Notes: generated by a model not told the origin, from the sequence alone. Shown: positions 40,776 to 50,141, numbered from the stretch's first letter. The stretch: 64,000 nt of DNA from Acidobacteriota bacterium (GCA_026393675.1 JAPKZQ010000006.1:24050-88049), one strand, 5' to 3'. Program-made: numbers and translations.

Positions 40776-41468
40776 ATGCCGAAACCACATTCCCGCGACA
40801 TCGAGTGGATCATGCGCGGACTCGCCCGGGCCATCACCGGTTTCGACCTGCCAATCGTCGAGAAGATCGCGGAGGAGCAGCAGGACGATGCGTTTCAGGT
40901 GCTGATTGCGACGCTGCTCTCGGCACGCACGCAGGATGCGACCACGGCGGCGGCCTCGGAGCGGTTGTTCAGGAAGGCACCGACACCCCGTCGCATGGCG
41001 GCGTTGACCGTGCCCGAGATCGCGACGCTCATCTATCCGGTCAGCTTCTATCGCACCAAGGCCAGGCACGTGAAGGAGACCTGCCGGATTCTCCTGGATC
41101 GCTTCAAGGGCGTGGTGCCCGGCACGATGGACGAACTGCTGATCCTGCCGGGCGTTGGACGCAAGACGGCAAACCTGATCCTCATCCTGGGATTCAGGAG
41201 TCTTCGCAACATCTGCGTGGACACGCACGTCCATCGCATTTCGAACCGGCTCGGGTGGGTATGGACCAGGACACCCGACGAGACCGAGCAGGCGTTGTAC
41301 GATCGCCTCCCGGCGCGATGGTGGCCCTACATCAATCTCTATCTGGTGACGTGGGGCCAGAACGTCTGCCGGCCGACTCATCCTCGCTGTGGCGACTGCG
41401 TGATTAGCCCCCGCTGCCCGCGCGTGGGCGTGACAAGGGTCGGGAAGTCGCGCGTCGCCCCGGACTGA
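40776..41468 (+). CDS. nth: endonuclease III, 4Fe-4S DNA glycosylase/AP lyase
   Basis: 230 residues. Removes oxidised pyrimidines and nicks the abasic site. Helix-hairpin-helix LLILPGVGRKTANLILIL contains the catalytic lysine; the catalytic Asp is in VDTHVHRISNRLGW. The iron-sulfur cluster pattern C-x6-C-x2-C-x5-C is clear in VCRPTHPRCGDCVISPRC. The tail after the cluster, RVGVTRVGKSRVAPD, is short. The end overlaps a convergent minus-strand gene by about 65 bp. Confidence 0.96.
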   Translation: MPKPHSRDIEWIMRGLARAITGFDLPIVEKIAEEQQDDAFQVLIATLLSARTQDATTAAASERLFRKAPTPRRMAALTVPEIATLIYPVSFYRTKARHVKETCRILLDRFKGVVPGTMDELLILPGVGRKTANLILILGFRSLRNICVDTHVHRISNRLGWVWTRTPDETEQALYDRLPARWWPYINLYLVTWGQNVCRPTHPRCGDCVISPRCPRVGVTRVGKSRVAPD

Positions 41469-41721
41469 GCTTCTTGTCCTTCCAGGCCCACCATTTGAGC
41501 AGCGCGGGGTCAGGCCCCTTGGTGCGGGCCGCATACACGGCGCAACGGAACGTATAGAGCACGCAGGGATCCTGGCGCTCGTCAGTCTGGACACAGAGCA
41601 AGCGGTACAACCGCTCAGGGTCGCGGCGGCCAAGATCGCGCACAGATCTCACGCCCAGGGAACGAAGGTCGTTCGCAATGCTGGGACCGACACCTGGCAG
41701 GAGCTGGAGTTCGTCTTTCAT
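41404..41721 (-). CDS. Cdd1-like (pathogenicity-locus) helix-hairpin-helix protein
   Basis: 105 residues, ATG at 41721 with AGAGGT upstream. The N-terminus MKDELQLLPGVGPSIANDLRSLGVRSVRDL is a helix-hairpin-helix of the type in the Cdd1 family, followed by LYRLLCVQTDERQDPCVLYTFRCAVYAAR with conserved cysteines and a Trp-rich segment WWAWKDKK. Cdd1 was named from a Clostridium pathogenicity-locus flank; its role is unknown, with DNA binding suggested by the fold. A basic tail of about 20 residues overlaps the nth end on the other strand, so the true stop may be earlier in ancestral forms. Confidence 0.75.
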   Translation of the reverse strand: MKDELQLLPGVGPSIANDLRSLGVRSVRDLGRRDPERLYRLLCVQTDERQDPCVLYTFRCAVYAARTKGPDPALLKWWAWKDKKLSPGRRATSRPLSRPRAGSGG

Positions 41722-41887
41722 CGTGACCTCTGTCGGGAGTGCGAACATGTCCGAAGTGATAGCTGATGATCCTGATCCTACATCTTGGTTCTCGTGATGG
41801 TGTATCATCCTGCCTATTCCGCCTGCGGCGTCCTGCCGGCGGCGAGAATGACCGCACTGAACGGCTGAAGCTACGAGGAGACTGACG

Positions 41888-42433
41888 ATGCGCAGATTGT
41901 CTGGCGCGTGTGTGTTGATGATGGCGTTGGGCGTATGGATGGTGATGGTGGGCGTGGGCGTCGCCCAGGCGCCAGCGGCTGGGCCTGTCGTCGTAATCGA
42001 GACCAACAAGGGCACGATTACGATTGAGACGTACCCGTCGGAGGCTCCGAAGACCGTTGAGAATTTTCTCAAGCTGGTGAAGGCGAACTTCTACAACCGT
42101 CAGCATTTTCACCGGGCCGAACCCGGCATGGTGATCCAGGCTGGAGATCCCGGTTCGAAGGACCTGAAGGACAAGAACACGTGGGGCCGGAGGGGGAACG
42201 GCCAGCCCATCGGCGTCGCGGAGATCAGCAAGAAGCTGAAGCACAAGCGGGGCACGGTTGGCATGGCGAATGCGGGCGACGCGCGCAAGGCCGACAGCCA
42301 GTTCTACATTGCGATCGGGAAGAAGAAGATTCCCGACGGCAAGTACGCGATTTTCGGCCAGGTCACCTCCGGCATGGACGTTGTGGATAAGATCGCAGTC
42401 GGCGATACGATCAAGCGAATGTATGTAAAATAG
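41888..42433 (+). CDS. periplasmic cyclophilin-type peptidyl-prolyl isomerase
   Basis: 181 residues with a signal peptide (MRRLSGACVLMMALGVWMVM, cleavage near VAQA). The cyclophilin domain has VVVIETNKGTITIETYPSEAPKTVENFLKLV, NRQHFHRAEPGMVIQAGDP and GTVGMANAGDARKADSQFYIAI, then YAIFGQVTSGMDVVDKIAVGD. It uses the short bacterial form. It catalyses cis-trans isomerisation of Xaa-Pro bonds outside the inner membrane. Upstream 166 bases to the divergent Cdd1-like gene carry no clear promoter. Confidence 0.94.
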   Translation: MRRLSGACVLMMALGVWMVMVGVGVAQAPAAGPVVVIETNKGTITIETYPSEAPKTVENFLKLVKANFYNRQHFHRAEPGMVIQAGDPGSKDLKDKNTWGRRGNGQPIGVAEISKKLKHKRGTVGMANAGDARKADSQFYIAIGKKKIPDGKYAIFGQVTSGMDVVDKIAVGDTIKRMYVK

Positions 42434-42532
42434 CGCCAGACACCTTTTGTCGCAGAGCGCGCAGAGCCTGCGGAAGGTCATCAGGGGACGCCTCACACAC
42501 ATAGGCGCCCCGGCCAGTCAACATCGGCCACA

Positions 42533-43555
42533 TCAGCCTTCTCGCGACTCTGCGTCCTCTGCGGTTTGTCCCGCCGCCATCGCCTCTCTCGGCCCCGCCC
42601 CATCGAACAACCGGCCCGCGCCCTTGTGCGACACCACCGATTCCAGGAACGGATACCGCGTCAGCATCTCCTGCGAGTATTCGCCGGTCACGGGCTGACC
42701 CAGCCTGTGGCGGAGCATCGCGGCATTGGCGACGGCCTTCCCCGCAAAGTGATTGTTCAGGTACACGTAGATCTTCTGGACGAGGCGGCGCACGGTGGCC
42801 ACGGTCTCGGCGAAGCCATCCATCTCGCCGGGCGAGTACAGGTAGTTGTAGCGGTCGTCCGGGTGATCGTGCGTCCACCACTGCTCAGCGTTTCGCCCGT
42901 GCAGACGCATGTAGTAGAGCCGGCGTAGATTCGGCAGATGGCTCTGGCGGATGGAGAACCTGAACTTTGGCTCGTCGATCTGGACCCACGCCGCGCCATG
43001 CTCGTTCAGCAGGTTGACGATTTGGGGCTCGTGATCACTCCAGCTGCGGTGGCGAAGCTCGATGGCGACGGGGTAGTTCTTGAACGACTGCAGCAACCAT
43101 ACGAGGTATTCGCGCGCATCCTCGGTGTCGCGGAAGCTCGGCGGAAACTGGACCAGCAGCGAGCCCAGCTTGCCTGCGTCGGCGATCGGATCGACGGCCT
43201 TGAGGAAGGCGTCGACGTCAACGCGTGTCACGGTCGGAATCGCAGTCGCGTCTCCGTCGCCAGGCAGATCGGGCGACGTGGCCTTCTGGTACATGGCCTG
43301 GTGTGTGAACTTCTGGTAGAGCTTGAGCGAGAAGTCGAATCCAGGCGGCGTCCGCCTTGCCCACTTGAGCGCGGTCGAGGGATCAGGCAGACGGTAGAAG
43401 CTCGAATTCACTTCGACCGTCTCGAAGTGCTCGGCATAGTACGCCAGGTCATCGAAGGCGCGCCCGCGCTTCTTCGCCGGGTAGAAGATCCCGTTCCAGG
43501 TGCCCGGGCCCGTCGGGTAGTTCCAGCCAGACGTTCCGATTCGTATGTCGCCCAT
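42533..43555 (-). CDS. DUF72 (YecE-like) protein
   Basis: 340 residues. Family marks: IRIGTSGWNYPTGPGTWNGIFYP at the N-terminus, LAYYAEHFETVEVNSSFYRLP, WARRTPPGFDFSLKLYQKFTH, LLVQFPPSF, VAIELRHRSW and YMRLHGRNAEQWW, YLYSPGEMD, VYVYLNNHF-like segment (KIYVYLNNHFAGKAVANAA). TIM-barrel protein conserved in many bacteria, with no established function; a link to Fe-S or RNA enzymes has been suggested. The last residues (AEDAESREG) read through a low-complexity CGCAGAG-type stretch, so the natural stop may have been altered there. It is divergent from queE. Confidence 0.93.
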   Translation of the reverse strand: MGDIRIGTSGWNYPTGPGTWNGIFYPAKKRGRAFDDLAYYAEHFETVEVNSSFYRLPDPSTALKWARRTPPGFDFSLKLYQKFTHQAMYQKATSPDLPGDGDATAIPTVTRVDVDAFLKAVDPIADAGKLGSLLVQFPPSFRDTEDAREYLVWLLQSFKNYPVAIELRHRSWSDHEPQIVNLLNEHGAAWVQIDEPKFRFSIRQSHLPNLRRLYYMRLHGRNAEQWWTHDHPDDRYNYLYSPGEMDGFAETVATVRRLVQKIYVYLNNHFAGKAVANAAMLRHRLGQPVTGEYSQEMLTRYPFLESVVSHKGAGRLFDGAGPREAMAAGQTAEDAESREG

Positions 43556-43676
43556 CGTTCTTGTCCGCCATCATTCTAAACCGGGGAGCCAGGGCCGGGG
43601 ATCGGAGACTTGCGGGGGCCCAGCGCATGGGGACTACAATAACGATCTTGGGACTCTAACCGGTCGACACCCACGC

Positions 43677-44318
43677 ATGCTGACGATTAACGAAATCTTC
43701 TATTCCATTCAGGGCGAGTCTTCCTACTCGGGCAGGCCATGCGTCTTTGTGCGCCTGAGCGCGTGCGACCTGCGTTGCGCCTGGTGCGACACGGCCTATG
43801 CCTTTACGGAAGGGCAGAAGATGCCGATCGAGCGCGTCGTCGTTATCGTCGAAGCCTACGGGTGTCCGCTGGTCGAGATCACCGGCGGCGAGCCGCTGCT
43901 GCAGGACGAGGTCTACCCGTTGATGACCGCGCTTGTGAAACGCGGCAAGACGGTGCTGCTCGAGACGGGCGGCCACCTGAGCGTCGAGCACGTGCCGGCT
44001 GGCGTCGTCAAGATTATCGACGTCAAATGCCCGGCCAGCGGCGAGTCGGAGCGAAATCACTGGCCAAATCTGGATCGGCTTACGCCGAGCGATGAGGTGA
44101 AGTTCGTGATCCGGGATCGGCGGGACTACGAATTTGCCCGCACCATTATCAGTCGGCATCAACTCGATGACCGGTGTGCGGCCGTGCTGTTGTCGCCCGT
44201 GCATGACGTGCTCGCCCCGAAGAGCCTGGCGGAGTGGATGCTCGAAGACCGGCTGTCCGGGCGCTTGCAGCTGCAGGTCCACAAGTACATCTGGGACCCG
44301 GGCACAAGGGGCGTGTGA
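43677..44318 (+). CDS. queE: 7-carboxy-7-deazaguanine synthase (radical SAM)
   Basis: 213 residues from ATG at 43677; upstream in-frame sequence is not conserved. Converts carboxytetrahydropterin to CDG, the third step to queuosine. Start motif INEIFYSIQGESSYSGRPCVFVRLSACDLRCAWCDTAY contains the radical-SAM cysteines C-x3-C-x2-C, followed by VEITGGEPLLQDEVYPLM and the KIIDVKCPASGES and KFVIRDRRDYEFA segments. A TACAAT element at 43635-43640 could be the -10 of its promoter; spacing to a -35-like TTGCGG is a long 19 bases. queC follows after a repeat unit. Confidence 0.93.
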   Translation: MLTINEIFYSIQGESSYSGRPCVFVRLSACDLRCAWCDTAYAFTEGQKMPIERVVVIVEAYGCPLVEITGGEPLLQDEVYPLMTALVKRGKTVLLETGGHLSVEHVPAGVVKIIDVKCPASGESERNHWPNLDRLTPSDEVKFVIRDRRDYEFARTIISRHQLDDRCAAVLLSPVHDVLAPKSLAEWMLEDRLSGRLQLQVHKYIWDPGTRGV

Positions 44319-44328
44319 CGGGCTACTG

Positions 44329-44392
44329 CCTGGGATCGCCGGGCTCTAGCCCGGCTCCAGAAAGAGCCACGCTGGAGCGTGGCGATCCCGGG
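44329..44392. repeat. complete two-hairpin dispersed repeat, second copy
   Basis: CCTGGGATCGCCGGGCTCTA-GCCCGGC, a short spacer, then GCCACGCTGGAGCGTGGCGA-TCCCGGG. It is the same composite as at 37194-37257 with one change in the loop and in the outer end. A partial third piece (GCCTGGGATCGCC) follows at 44424-44436. Confidence 0.9.
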
Positions 44393-44489
44393 GAAATGCC
44401 TGAGCGCCGTGAGACAGGTGGACGCCTGGGATCGCCGTCGGGGCACGGCGTGCTGTGCTCCGACCTCCTGGGTGCGATGGGAGCCGGGT

Positions 44490-45194
44490 TTGGACAGGAA
44501 GAAAGCGGTCATTCTGCTGAGCGGTGGGCTCGATTCCTTCACGGCGGCGGCCATGGCCCGCGCCGATGGGTTTGAGTTGTACGCGTTGACCGTGGCGTAC
44601 GGTCAGCGGCACATCGTAGAGATCGAAGCGGCCCGGAGAGTCGGGCGCGCCCTTGGCGTCGTCAGTCACATTGAACTGGCGCTCGACCTGGCGGCGTTCG
44701 GCGGGTCCACACTCACCGGTGAGGGCAGCGTCCCGAAGGACCGCGACCTCGCCGAGATCGGCATTCCCTCAACCTATGTGCCCGCTCGTAACACGGTGTT
44801 TCTGTCGCTCGCGCTCGCCTGGGCCGAATCGCTCGGCGCCTGCGACATCGTCATCGGCGTCAATGCGCTCGATTGCTCCGGCTATCCCGACTGCCGGCCG
44901 GCGTTTGTCGAGGCGTTCGAGCGGATGGCCAATCTGGCCACGAAAGCCGGCGCCGAGGGTACGCGGTTCCAGGTGCACACGCCGCTCATCTCCCTGTCGA
45001 AAGGCGACATCATCAGACGTGGCCTTGCGCTGGGCGTGGACTACGGGCTCACGCACAGTTGCTACGACCCAGGGCCCCACGGCAGGCCGTGTGGCCACTG
45101 CGACAGTTGTGTGCTTCGGGCGAAGGGGTTTGCCGAGTGTGGCGTGCCGGACCCGCTCCTGACCACCGACGGCACTGACAGGACATCGCTGTGA
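44490..45194 (+). CDS. queC: 7-cyano-7-deazaguanine synthase
   Basis: 234 residues. Best start is TTG at 44490, six bases after GGGAG; a GTG at 44472 is possible. It turns CDG plus ammonia and ATP into preQ0. PP-loop [76 protein letters not shown], and the zinc-binding cluster [18 protein letters not shown]. Its stop overlaps the AlaX-like gene start (GTGA), so the two are coupled. Together with queE and queA it shows this organism makes queuosine. Confidence 0.93.
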   Translation: MDRKKAVILLSGGLDSFTAAAMARADGFELYALTVAYGQRHIVEIEAARRVGRALGVVSHIELALDLAAFGGSTLTGEGSVPKDRDLAEIGIPSTYVPARNTVFLSLALAWAESLGACDIVIGVNALDCSGYPDCRPAFVEAFERMANLATKAGAEGTRFQVHTPLISLSKGDIIRRGLALGVDYGLTHSCYDPGPHGRPCGHCDSCVLRAKGFAECGVPDPLLTTDGTDRTSL

Positions 45195-46396
45195 CCGACC
45201 GCATCTATTACACCGAATCCGCCCTCATCGAATTCGACGCCGCGGTTGAATCCTGCGAGACGCAAGACGGCCGCATCGTCGCGACGCTCGACCGCACGGC
45301 GTTCTATCCGACCTCGGGTGGGCAGCCGTTCGATACCGGAACGCTTGGCGCGGCAAGCGTGGTCGACGTCGTTGATCTTCCAGACGGTCGCATCGGCCAC
45401 GTGCTCGATCGGGCGCTTCCGGCTGGATCTTCCGTGCACGGCACGGTCAACTGGTCACGACGCTTCGATCACATGCAGCAACACACGGGACAGCACATCC
45501 TGTCGGCGGCCTTCGACCGGCTCTTCAAGGCGCGAACCGTCGGGTTCCATCTCGGCGCCGACGTGTCCACGCTCGATCTCGATAAGGGGCTCAGTGCCGA
45601 ATCGATTGCGAGGGCCGAAGCCGACGCCAATCGCATCGTCTGGGAGAATCGCGACGTCACCATTCGATTTGCGTCCGAGGAGGAGGCGGCCTCGATCCAG
45701 CTTCGCAAGGAACCTGCCCGCAGCGGCCGACTGCGCCTGATTGAGGTCACCGGTTTCGATGTCTCCGCGTGCGGCGGGACTCACGTGGCGCGTGCGGGGG
45801 AGGTCGGCATTGTCGCGGTCAAGTCGTGGGAGAAGTTCCGCGGCGGCACGCGCCTCGAGTTTGTCTGCGGCAACCGCGCGCTCGCCGAGTATCGGGTCGT
45901 ACGGGACGCGGTGGCGGGATGCATCAGGCTCATCTCGGTCAGCCCGCGCGAGCTGCCTGCGGCGATCGAACGGGCCCAGGGAGAGAACAAGGACCTGCGG
46001 CGCGTCGTTCGCGACCTGCAGGATCGTCTCGCGGTCTTTGAGGCCGCCGCGATGGTCGAGCGCGGTCGGAAGGTAGGGTCCGTCACGGTCGTGCTCGAAA
46101 TCGCCTCCGGTCATGATCAGGCCGGACTCAAGACGATTGCCGCGTCAGCGGCGGCGCGCGGCGGAGTCGTGGCAGGGCTGATCTCGGCGACCGAACCTGT
46201 CCTCGCTGTGCTGGCACGCTCCGCGGACGTCCCTATCGATGTATCGGCCATCCTGAAGACGTTGCTCAGCCAGGCTGGAGGAAAAGGCGGCGGCAAACCC
46301 GAACTGGCCCAGGGCGGGGGCATGACCGGATCTCCGGCCGAGATCCAGGCGGCGCTTCAGACGATCATCGAGCGCGTGCTTCAGCCCTCACCTTGA
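45191..46396 (+). CDS. AlaX-type alanyl-tRNA editing protein with DHHA1 domain
   Basis: 401 residues, GTG start in a 4-bp overlap with queC. Trans-editing enzyme that removes Ser or Gly from mischarged tRNA-Ala. N-terminal AlaRS-like beta barrel [14 protein letters not shown] and [13 protein letters not shown]. The zinc site is [17 protein letters not shown] (HxxxH) and [20 protein letters not shown] coiled stretch (residues about 250-290) and a DHHA1 C-terminal domain with [14 protein letters not shown] follow. This is the long AlaX form. Its 3' end overlaps a convergent minus-strand gene by 32 bp. Confidence 0.9.
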   Translation: MTDRIYYTESALIEFDAAVESCETQDGRIVATLDRTAFYPTSGGQPFDTGTLGAASVVDVVDLPDGRIGHVLDRALPAGSSVHGTVNWSRRFDHMQQHTGQHILSAAFDRLFKARTVGFHLGADVSTLDLDKGLSAESIARAEADANRIVWENRDVTIRFASEEEAASIQLRKEPARSGRLRLIEVTGFDVSACGGTHVARAGEVGIVAVKSWEKFRGGTRLEFVCGNRALAEYRVVRDAVAGCIRLISVSPRELPAAIERAQGENKDLRRVVRDLQDRLAVFEAAAMVERGRKVGSVTVVLEIASGHDQAGLKTIAASAAARGGVVAGLISATEPVLAVLARSADVPIDVSAILKTLLSQAGGKGGGKPELAQGGGMTGSPAEIQAALQTIIERVLQPSP

Positions 46397-47117
46397 TGGC
46401 CCGAAGCCACATCTTACGGATGAGCTCGCTTCCCGGCCTGATGATCCGCCAGTACCTCGCAAACGTGCTGCGCGATGCCGGGTCAATCGCATAGACCCGC
46501 GTTTCAGTTCGCAGCAGGCACCAGCCACTCTGTCCTGGTTCGACCAGGAACGACATCGTCGCCTTGGCGAAACCGGGTTGCACCAGCGCCTTGAACGAAC
46601 TGGACTCCGATCCGAGCGGAAGACGCACGCCAGGTGGAGCGATGACGACGGTCCCCATCACGAATTCCCTGTTCGCATCTTCGGCGAGCTTCAGGAATGT
46701 TGTCCGCGTCGCGACGGTGATGAGAGAGACGTCGTCGGCCGCGTTGAGGATGCTCTCCGATCCCTTTGTCCCCCCGCGCCGGATCCAGACCAGGGAGCGA
46801 TACAGCGGGATCTCGGCCGGCGTCACCTCCATCACCGCCCTGAAGGTCCGCTCAGGCGTCGCGTTGACCGGAATCTGGTTGACCTCGCTGAACTGATAGG
46901 TCGGTGCAAACTCGTCGAGTCGCGTGCGAACTGATGCGACCGTCGTCTCGTCGGCTGGGCGCGTCAACGCCACGCCGGCGACAACCAACCCGGCCAGCAG
47001 GACGAGCCAGCCGGTGGCGCGGGTGCGGATGCCAAGAAACCGCAAGGGCACCAGCACCGAGAGCGCGCCGGCCAGGCTCAACCCGAACCCGATGTAGACG
47101 ATGGCGGACAGCATCAT
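46365..47117 (-). CDS. hypothetical membrane protein with SRPBCC-like C-terminal domain
   Basis: 250 residues, ATG at 47117 (a second ATG follows directly). Two N-terminal membrane helices (about 3-26 and 35-52), the first containing FGLSLAGALSVLVPL. The rest has a signature ATPERTFRAVMEVTPAEIPLYRSLVW and FVMGTVVIAPPGV, with KATMSFLVEPGQSGWCLLRTETRVYAIDPASR, like members of the START/SRPBCC or polyketide-cyclase-like group. No function is known. It is convergent with the AlaX-like gene by 32 bp of overlap and stands alone on the minus strand. Confidence 0.72.
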   Translation of the reverse strand: MMLSAIVYIGFGLSLAGALSVLVPLRFLGIRTRATGWLVLLAGLVVAGVALTRPADETTVASVRTRLDEFAPTYQFSEVNQIPVNATPERTFRAVMEVTPAEIPLYRSLVWIRRGGTKGSESILNAADDVSLITVATRTTFLKLAEDANREFVMGTVVIAPPGVRLPLGSESSSFKALVQPGFAKATMSFLVEPGQSGWCLLRTETRVYAIDPASRSTFARYWRIIRPGSELIRKMWLRAIKVRAEARAR

Positions 47118-47351
47118 CGTGGCATTGCCCCACGTGGATCAATAGGCCGGGCTAGCTGTGTTTGCCCGAATGAGGCTTCATCGTAACGCCAAAACTGTGC
47201 TGACGACGCAACTGCGGTCCCACGACTGTGGTCCTTCGCAAGGAAGGGCAACGACTAGGACGATCACAACATACGGCTTAGCATCACGCTCTGTCTTGTG
47301 TGTCGTCATTCGAGGTGGTAGTGTCGACCGACCCCACGAACAGGCCGATCC

Positions 47352-47525
47352 ATGACCAACTCGACAGATATCGACCACCGCGAGGCCGAGGTCCTCCTCT
47401 ACCAGACCAACGACGGCCACACGCGCGTTGAGGTGCGCTTCGACGGCGAGACCGCCTGGCTGACCCAAGCCGGCCATCCAGCGGGTGAAGCAGGCCGTCG
47501 CCGAGATCAAGAAGGTCGCCCGTAA
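47352..47525 (+). pseudogene. truncated RhuM-like N-terminal fragment fused out of frame to the next gene
   Basis: 57-codon frame. Its first 40 residues (EVLLYQTNDGHTRVEVRFDG and ETAWLTQA) match the N-terminus of RhuM-family virulence/toxin-like proteins. At about 47475 the similarity stops; the following 17 codons are the next gene's sequence read in a different frame, ending in TAA at 47523-47525. Full-length RhuM proteins are about 330 residues, so this is a broken remnant. A promoter-like TTGTGT-17-TAGTGT pair occurs just upstream at about 47295-47323. Confidence 0.7.
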
Positions 47526-48612
47526 GGATGCCGTGCTCGCAGCCGAAGGCGCCGTCGCCCTTTTCGAACGGCTTTCGCCGGCGCTCGAGCAGGTCGACAG
47601 CTCGTCGGGTGCGATCGGGACCGCGGTCAACAACGCCATCGCCGAGCTCGTCCCCGTGATCGCGGAGGCACCGGCCGATCCGAAGACTCGCGCCGCCTGG
47701 CTCGAGCGGCTTTTCGAGGCCCACGGCGAGGACCAGATCCCGTACATCGAGAGCCTCGCCGACGACTGGGGCGAGCTCTGCGCGTCGAAGGAAGTCGCCT
47801 CCGAATGGGCCGACCGACTCGTGGGCATCACGCGCATGGCGCTCAGCCCCGACAAGAACCTGCGCGGCCACTTCCACGGCACGTCGGCGTGCCTTGACTC
47901 CTTGTTCCGGGCCGAGCGCTACGAAGAGATCCTCGACCTCGTCCAGGCGGACGTCATCTGGCCGTACAAGCGTTGGGTGGTGAAGGCGCTCGCGGCGCAA
48001 GGCAGGAAGGCCGAGGCCATCGGTTACGCGGAGGCGTGCCGCAGTCCGTGGGCCAGCGACTGGGACATCGACCGCGTCTGCGAAGAGATACTGCTCTCCT
48101 CCGGGATGGTCGACGAGGCCTACGCCCGCTACGGCCTGACGGCCAACCGTGGCGGCACCTACCTGGCCACCTTCCGCGCCGTCGCCAAGAAGTACCCGCA
48201 CAAGGCCACAAGCGACATCCTTGCTGATCTGGCGAAGACGACGCCCGGTGACGAGGGTAAGTGGTTTGCGGCGGCCAAGGACGCCGGTCTCTTTGACCAA
48301 GCTCTGGCGCTCGCGCGGCTGACACCGTGCGATCCCAAGACCCTGGCTCGCGCGGCACGTGACCACGTGGACGATCAGCCGGCCTTCGCCGTGGGTGCGG
48401 GCCTGCTCGCGCTGCACTGGCTGGTTCTGGGCTACGGCTACGAGATCACCAGCGCCGACGTGTGGACCGCCTATTCCAGCACAATGAAGGCGGCCGAGCA
48501 GACGGGCACAATCGTCGAGGCAAAGGAGACGATCCGGCAGATGGCCGCCTCGGTTCAGGGCGGCGCTAACTTCGTCTCGCGCATCCTTGGCAGGGAGCTG
48601 GGGTTGCCATGA
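47485..48612 (+). CDS. hypothetical alpha-helical protein, probably N-terminally truncated
   Basis: 375 residues from GTG at 47485, which has no ribosome-binding site. It consists of helical repeats (KQAVAEIKKVARKDAVLAAE, EQVDSSSGAIGTAVNNAIAE, YAEACRSPWASDWDIDRVCE), like HEAT or TPR-type folds. I do not recognise a named family with certainty. The frame upstream contains AIQR in line with the start, then an in-frame TGA inside the RhuM remnant, so the real N-terminus was probably replaced by the RhuM fragment. It may be non-functional or expressed from the internal GTG. The C-terminus is intact and ends 20 bases before the convergent dacB stop. Confidence 0.6.
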   Translation: MKQAVAEIKKVARKDAVLAAEGAVALFERLSPALEQVDSSSGAIGTAVNNAIAELVPVIAEAPADPKTRAAWLERLFEAHGEDQIPYIESLADDWGELCASKEVASEWADRLVGITRMALSPDKNLRGHFHGTSACLDSLFRAERYEEILDLVQADVIWPYKRWVVKALAAQGRKAEAIGYAEACRSPWASDWDIDRVCEEILLSSGMVDEAYARYGLTANRGGTYLATFRAVAKKYPHKATSDILADLAKTTPGDEGKWFAAAKDAGLFDQALALARLTPCDPKTLARAARDHVDDQPAFAVGAGLLALHWLVLGYGYEITSADVWTAYSSTMKAAEQTGTIVEAKETIRQMAASVQGGANFVSRILGRELGLP

Positions 48613-48632
48613 CCAAACGGGCAGCCATGTCG

Positions 48633-50141
48633 CTACCGGCGTCGGAATTCGGCCAGCCGCACAACCGCGCGGTCGATCACGCGATCGGCCTCAGCCTGGG
48701 GGACGTTGAAGTTGTTGACGATGATCGAGAACACCAGGGGCTCGCCGTCTGCTGATGTGACCAGCCCGGAGAGCGCCCTCGCGTTGGCGATCGAACCCGT
48801 CTTGGCTCGCGCGTTTCCCTGTGCTTTCGTGTCGCGCATCCGGCTGGAGATTGTGCCGTCCACGCCGGCCACGGGCAGCGCGTCGAGAAACGGCCCGCGA
48901 TGGCGTTGGTCGCTGTTCATCCGCGTCAGGATGGTGACCAGAACTTCTGGCGTCAGGTAGTTGTAGCGCGAGAGACCCGAGCCATCGACCATCACGTAGC
49001 TGTCCGGGGCCAGGCCCCAGCCTTTCAGGACCTGCTGGACGGTCTTGATGCCAGCCCGGGTCGTGCAGGGCAACGTCGGCGCGGTGCATCCCATCAACCG
49101 AAGAAACGTCTCCGCATACAGGTTCTGGCTGACTTTGAGCGTGAGCTTGGCAATCTGTGCGAGCGTCGGCGACGTGTAGGTGATGAGCGGGACTGCACGC
49201 GCCAGATCCGGCGGCGCCGCGACCGAACGGATGTCCACCGCATCGCCACTGACGGCGATACCGTTCGCAGAGAGTGTCTGCCTCAGCACACCGACAAACA
49301 AGGCCGTGGGGCTGTCGACCGACACGGCCCGGACAACGGGCGCGCGGCCAATCGGTACCGTTCCGCTCACGCGCAACACGGAACTGCCGCCGAGGCGGTT
49401 GAGGTCGATGTTGAGTGTGGCGTCCTTCGCGACGGTCCGCACGGTGTTGTCGAGACCCAGGCCGCTCGCGCCTGGCCGCACCTCGACCGCCGCGAAGTCG
49501 CCGACTGATGCGCCTGGCCTGATCGTCACCTGAACCGTGTTCTCATTGAAGTCCAGTGCCCCGGTCGGCGTCGCATAACTTGCCTCCAGGTAGTCCCACG
49601 CCCAGCCGGCGCCGAGGCCCTGCGGCTCAAACGCACGGTCGTCACCGATGATGCGGCCCTGGATGGTCGAGATCCCCTTCGCGCGCAACTCAGCCGCCCA
49701 CGTCTCGAAGATAGTGAGGCCTGTCGCCGGACGGCCGCCAAGCGACGGATCGCCGCTGCCGACCACCACCAGATCCCCTTTGAGGACGCCCTGTTCGATC
49801 GGGCCCGTGGCCAGCACCGTCGTCTTGAACGTGCGGTCCCAGCCCAGCGTCTCGGCTGCGGCCGCCATCGTGACGACCTTCATGTTCGAGGCCGGCATCA
49901 ACAACGTGCGCGGGTTCAGCGCGAAGAGCGTGTCGCCGGTCTTCAGCGAGCGCACCAACACGCCCCAGACGGCGTTGCTGAAGGCTGGTGCCTGGAAGAT
50001 CGAGGTGAGATCCGACTGCAGCGCCGTCGCGCCCGGGAGAGGACCAGAGGGTGGCTGCGGTGTGACCGCCGGCCGCGGCTGCTGTGCGCACGCCGCGGTC
50101 AGCACCAGAAGCGCAACGGGCAGCCAGGCGCGCCGCATCAC
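48633..50141 (-). CDS. dacB: D-alanyl-D-alanine carboxypeptidase/endopeptidase (PBP4, DacB type)
   Basis: 502 residues. Signal peptide with a lipobox-like LTAACAQQ, so it may be a lipoprotein. Peptidase S13 family: active-site SxxK in MPASNMKVVTMAAAAE near residue 85, the VDGSGLSRYN element, and KTG in ARAKTGSIANARAL. Residues about 140-320 form the large inserted domains of PBP4. Trims peptidoglycan stem peptides in the periplasm. It is last in the ABC transporter operon and overlaps the DUF4340 gene by 4 bp (ATGA), an unusual location for dacB. Confidence 0.95.
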   Translation of the reverse strand: MMRRAWLPVALLVLTAACAQQPRPAVTPQPPSGPLPGATALQSDLTSIFQAPAFSNAVWGVLVRSLKTGDTLFALNPRTLLMPASNMKVVTMAAAAETLGWDRTFKTTVLATGPIEQGVLKGDLVVVGSGDPSLGGRPATGLTIFETWAAELRAKGISTIQGRIIGDDRAFEPQGLGAGWAWDYLEASYATPTGALDFNENTVQVTIRPGASVGDFAAVEVRPGASGLGLDNTVRTVAKDATLNIDLNRLGGSSVLRVSGTVPIGRAPVVRAVSVDSPTALFVGVLRQTLSANGIAVSGDAVDIRSVAAPPDLARAVPLITYTSPTLAQIAKLTLKVSQNLYAETFLRLMGCTAPTLPCTTRAGIKTVQQVLKGWGLAPDSYVMVDGSGLSRYNYLTPEVLVTILTRMNSDQRHRGPFLDALPVAGVDGTISSRMRDTKAQGNARAKTGSIANARALSGLVTSADGEPLVFSIIVNNFNVPQAEADRVIDRAVVRLAEFRRR

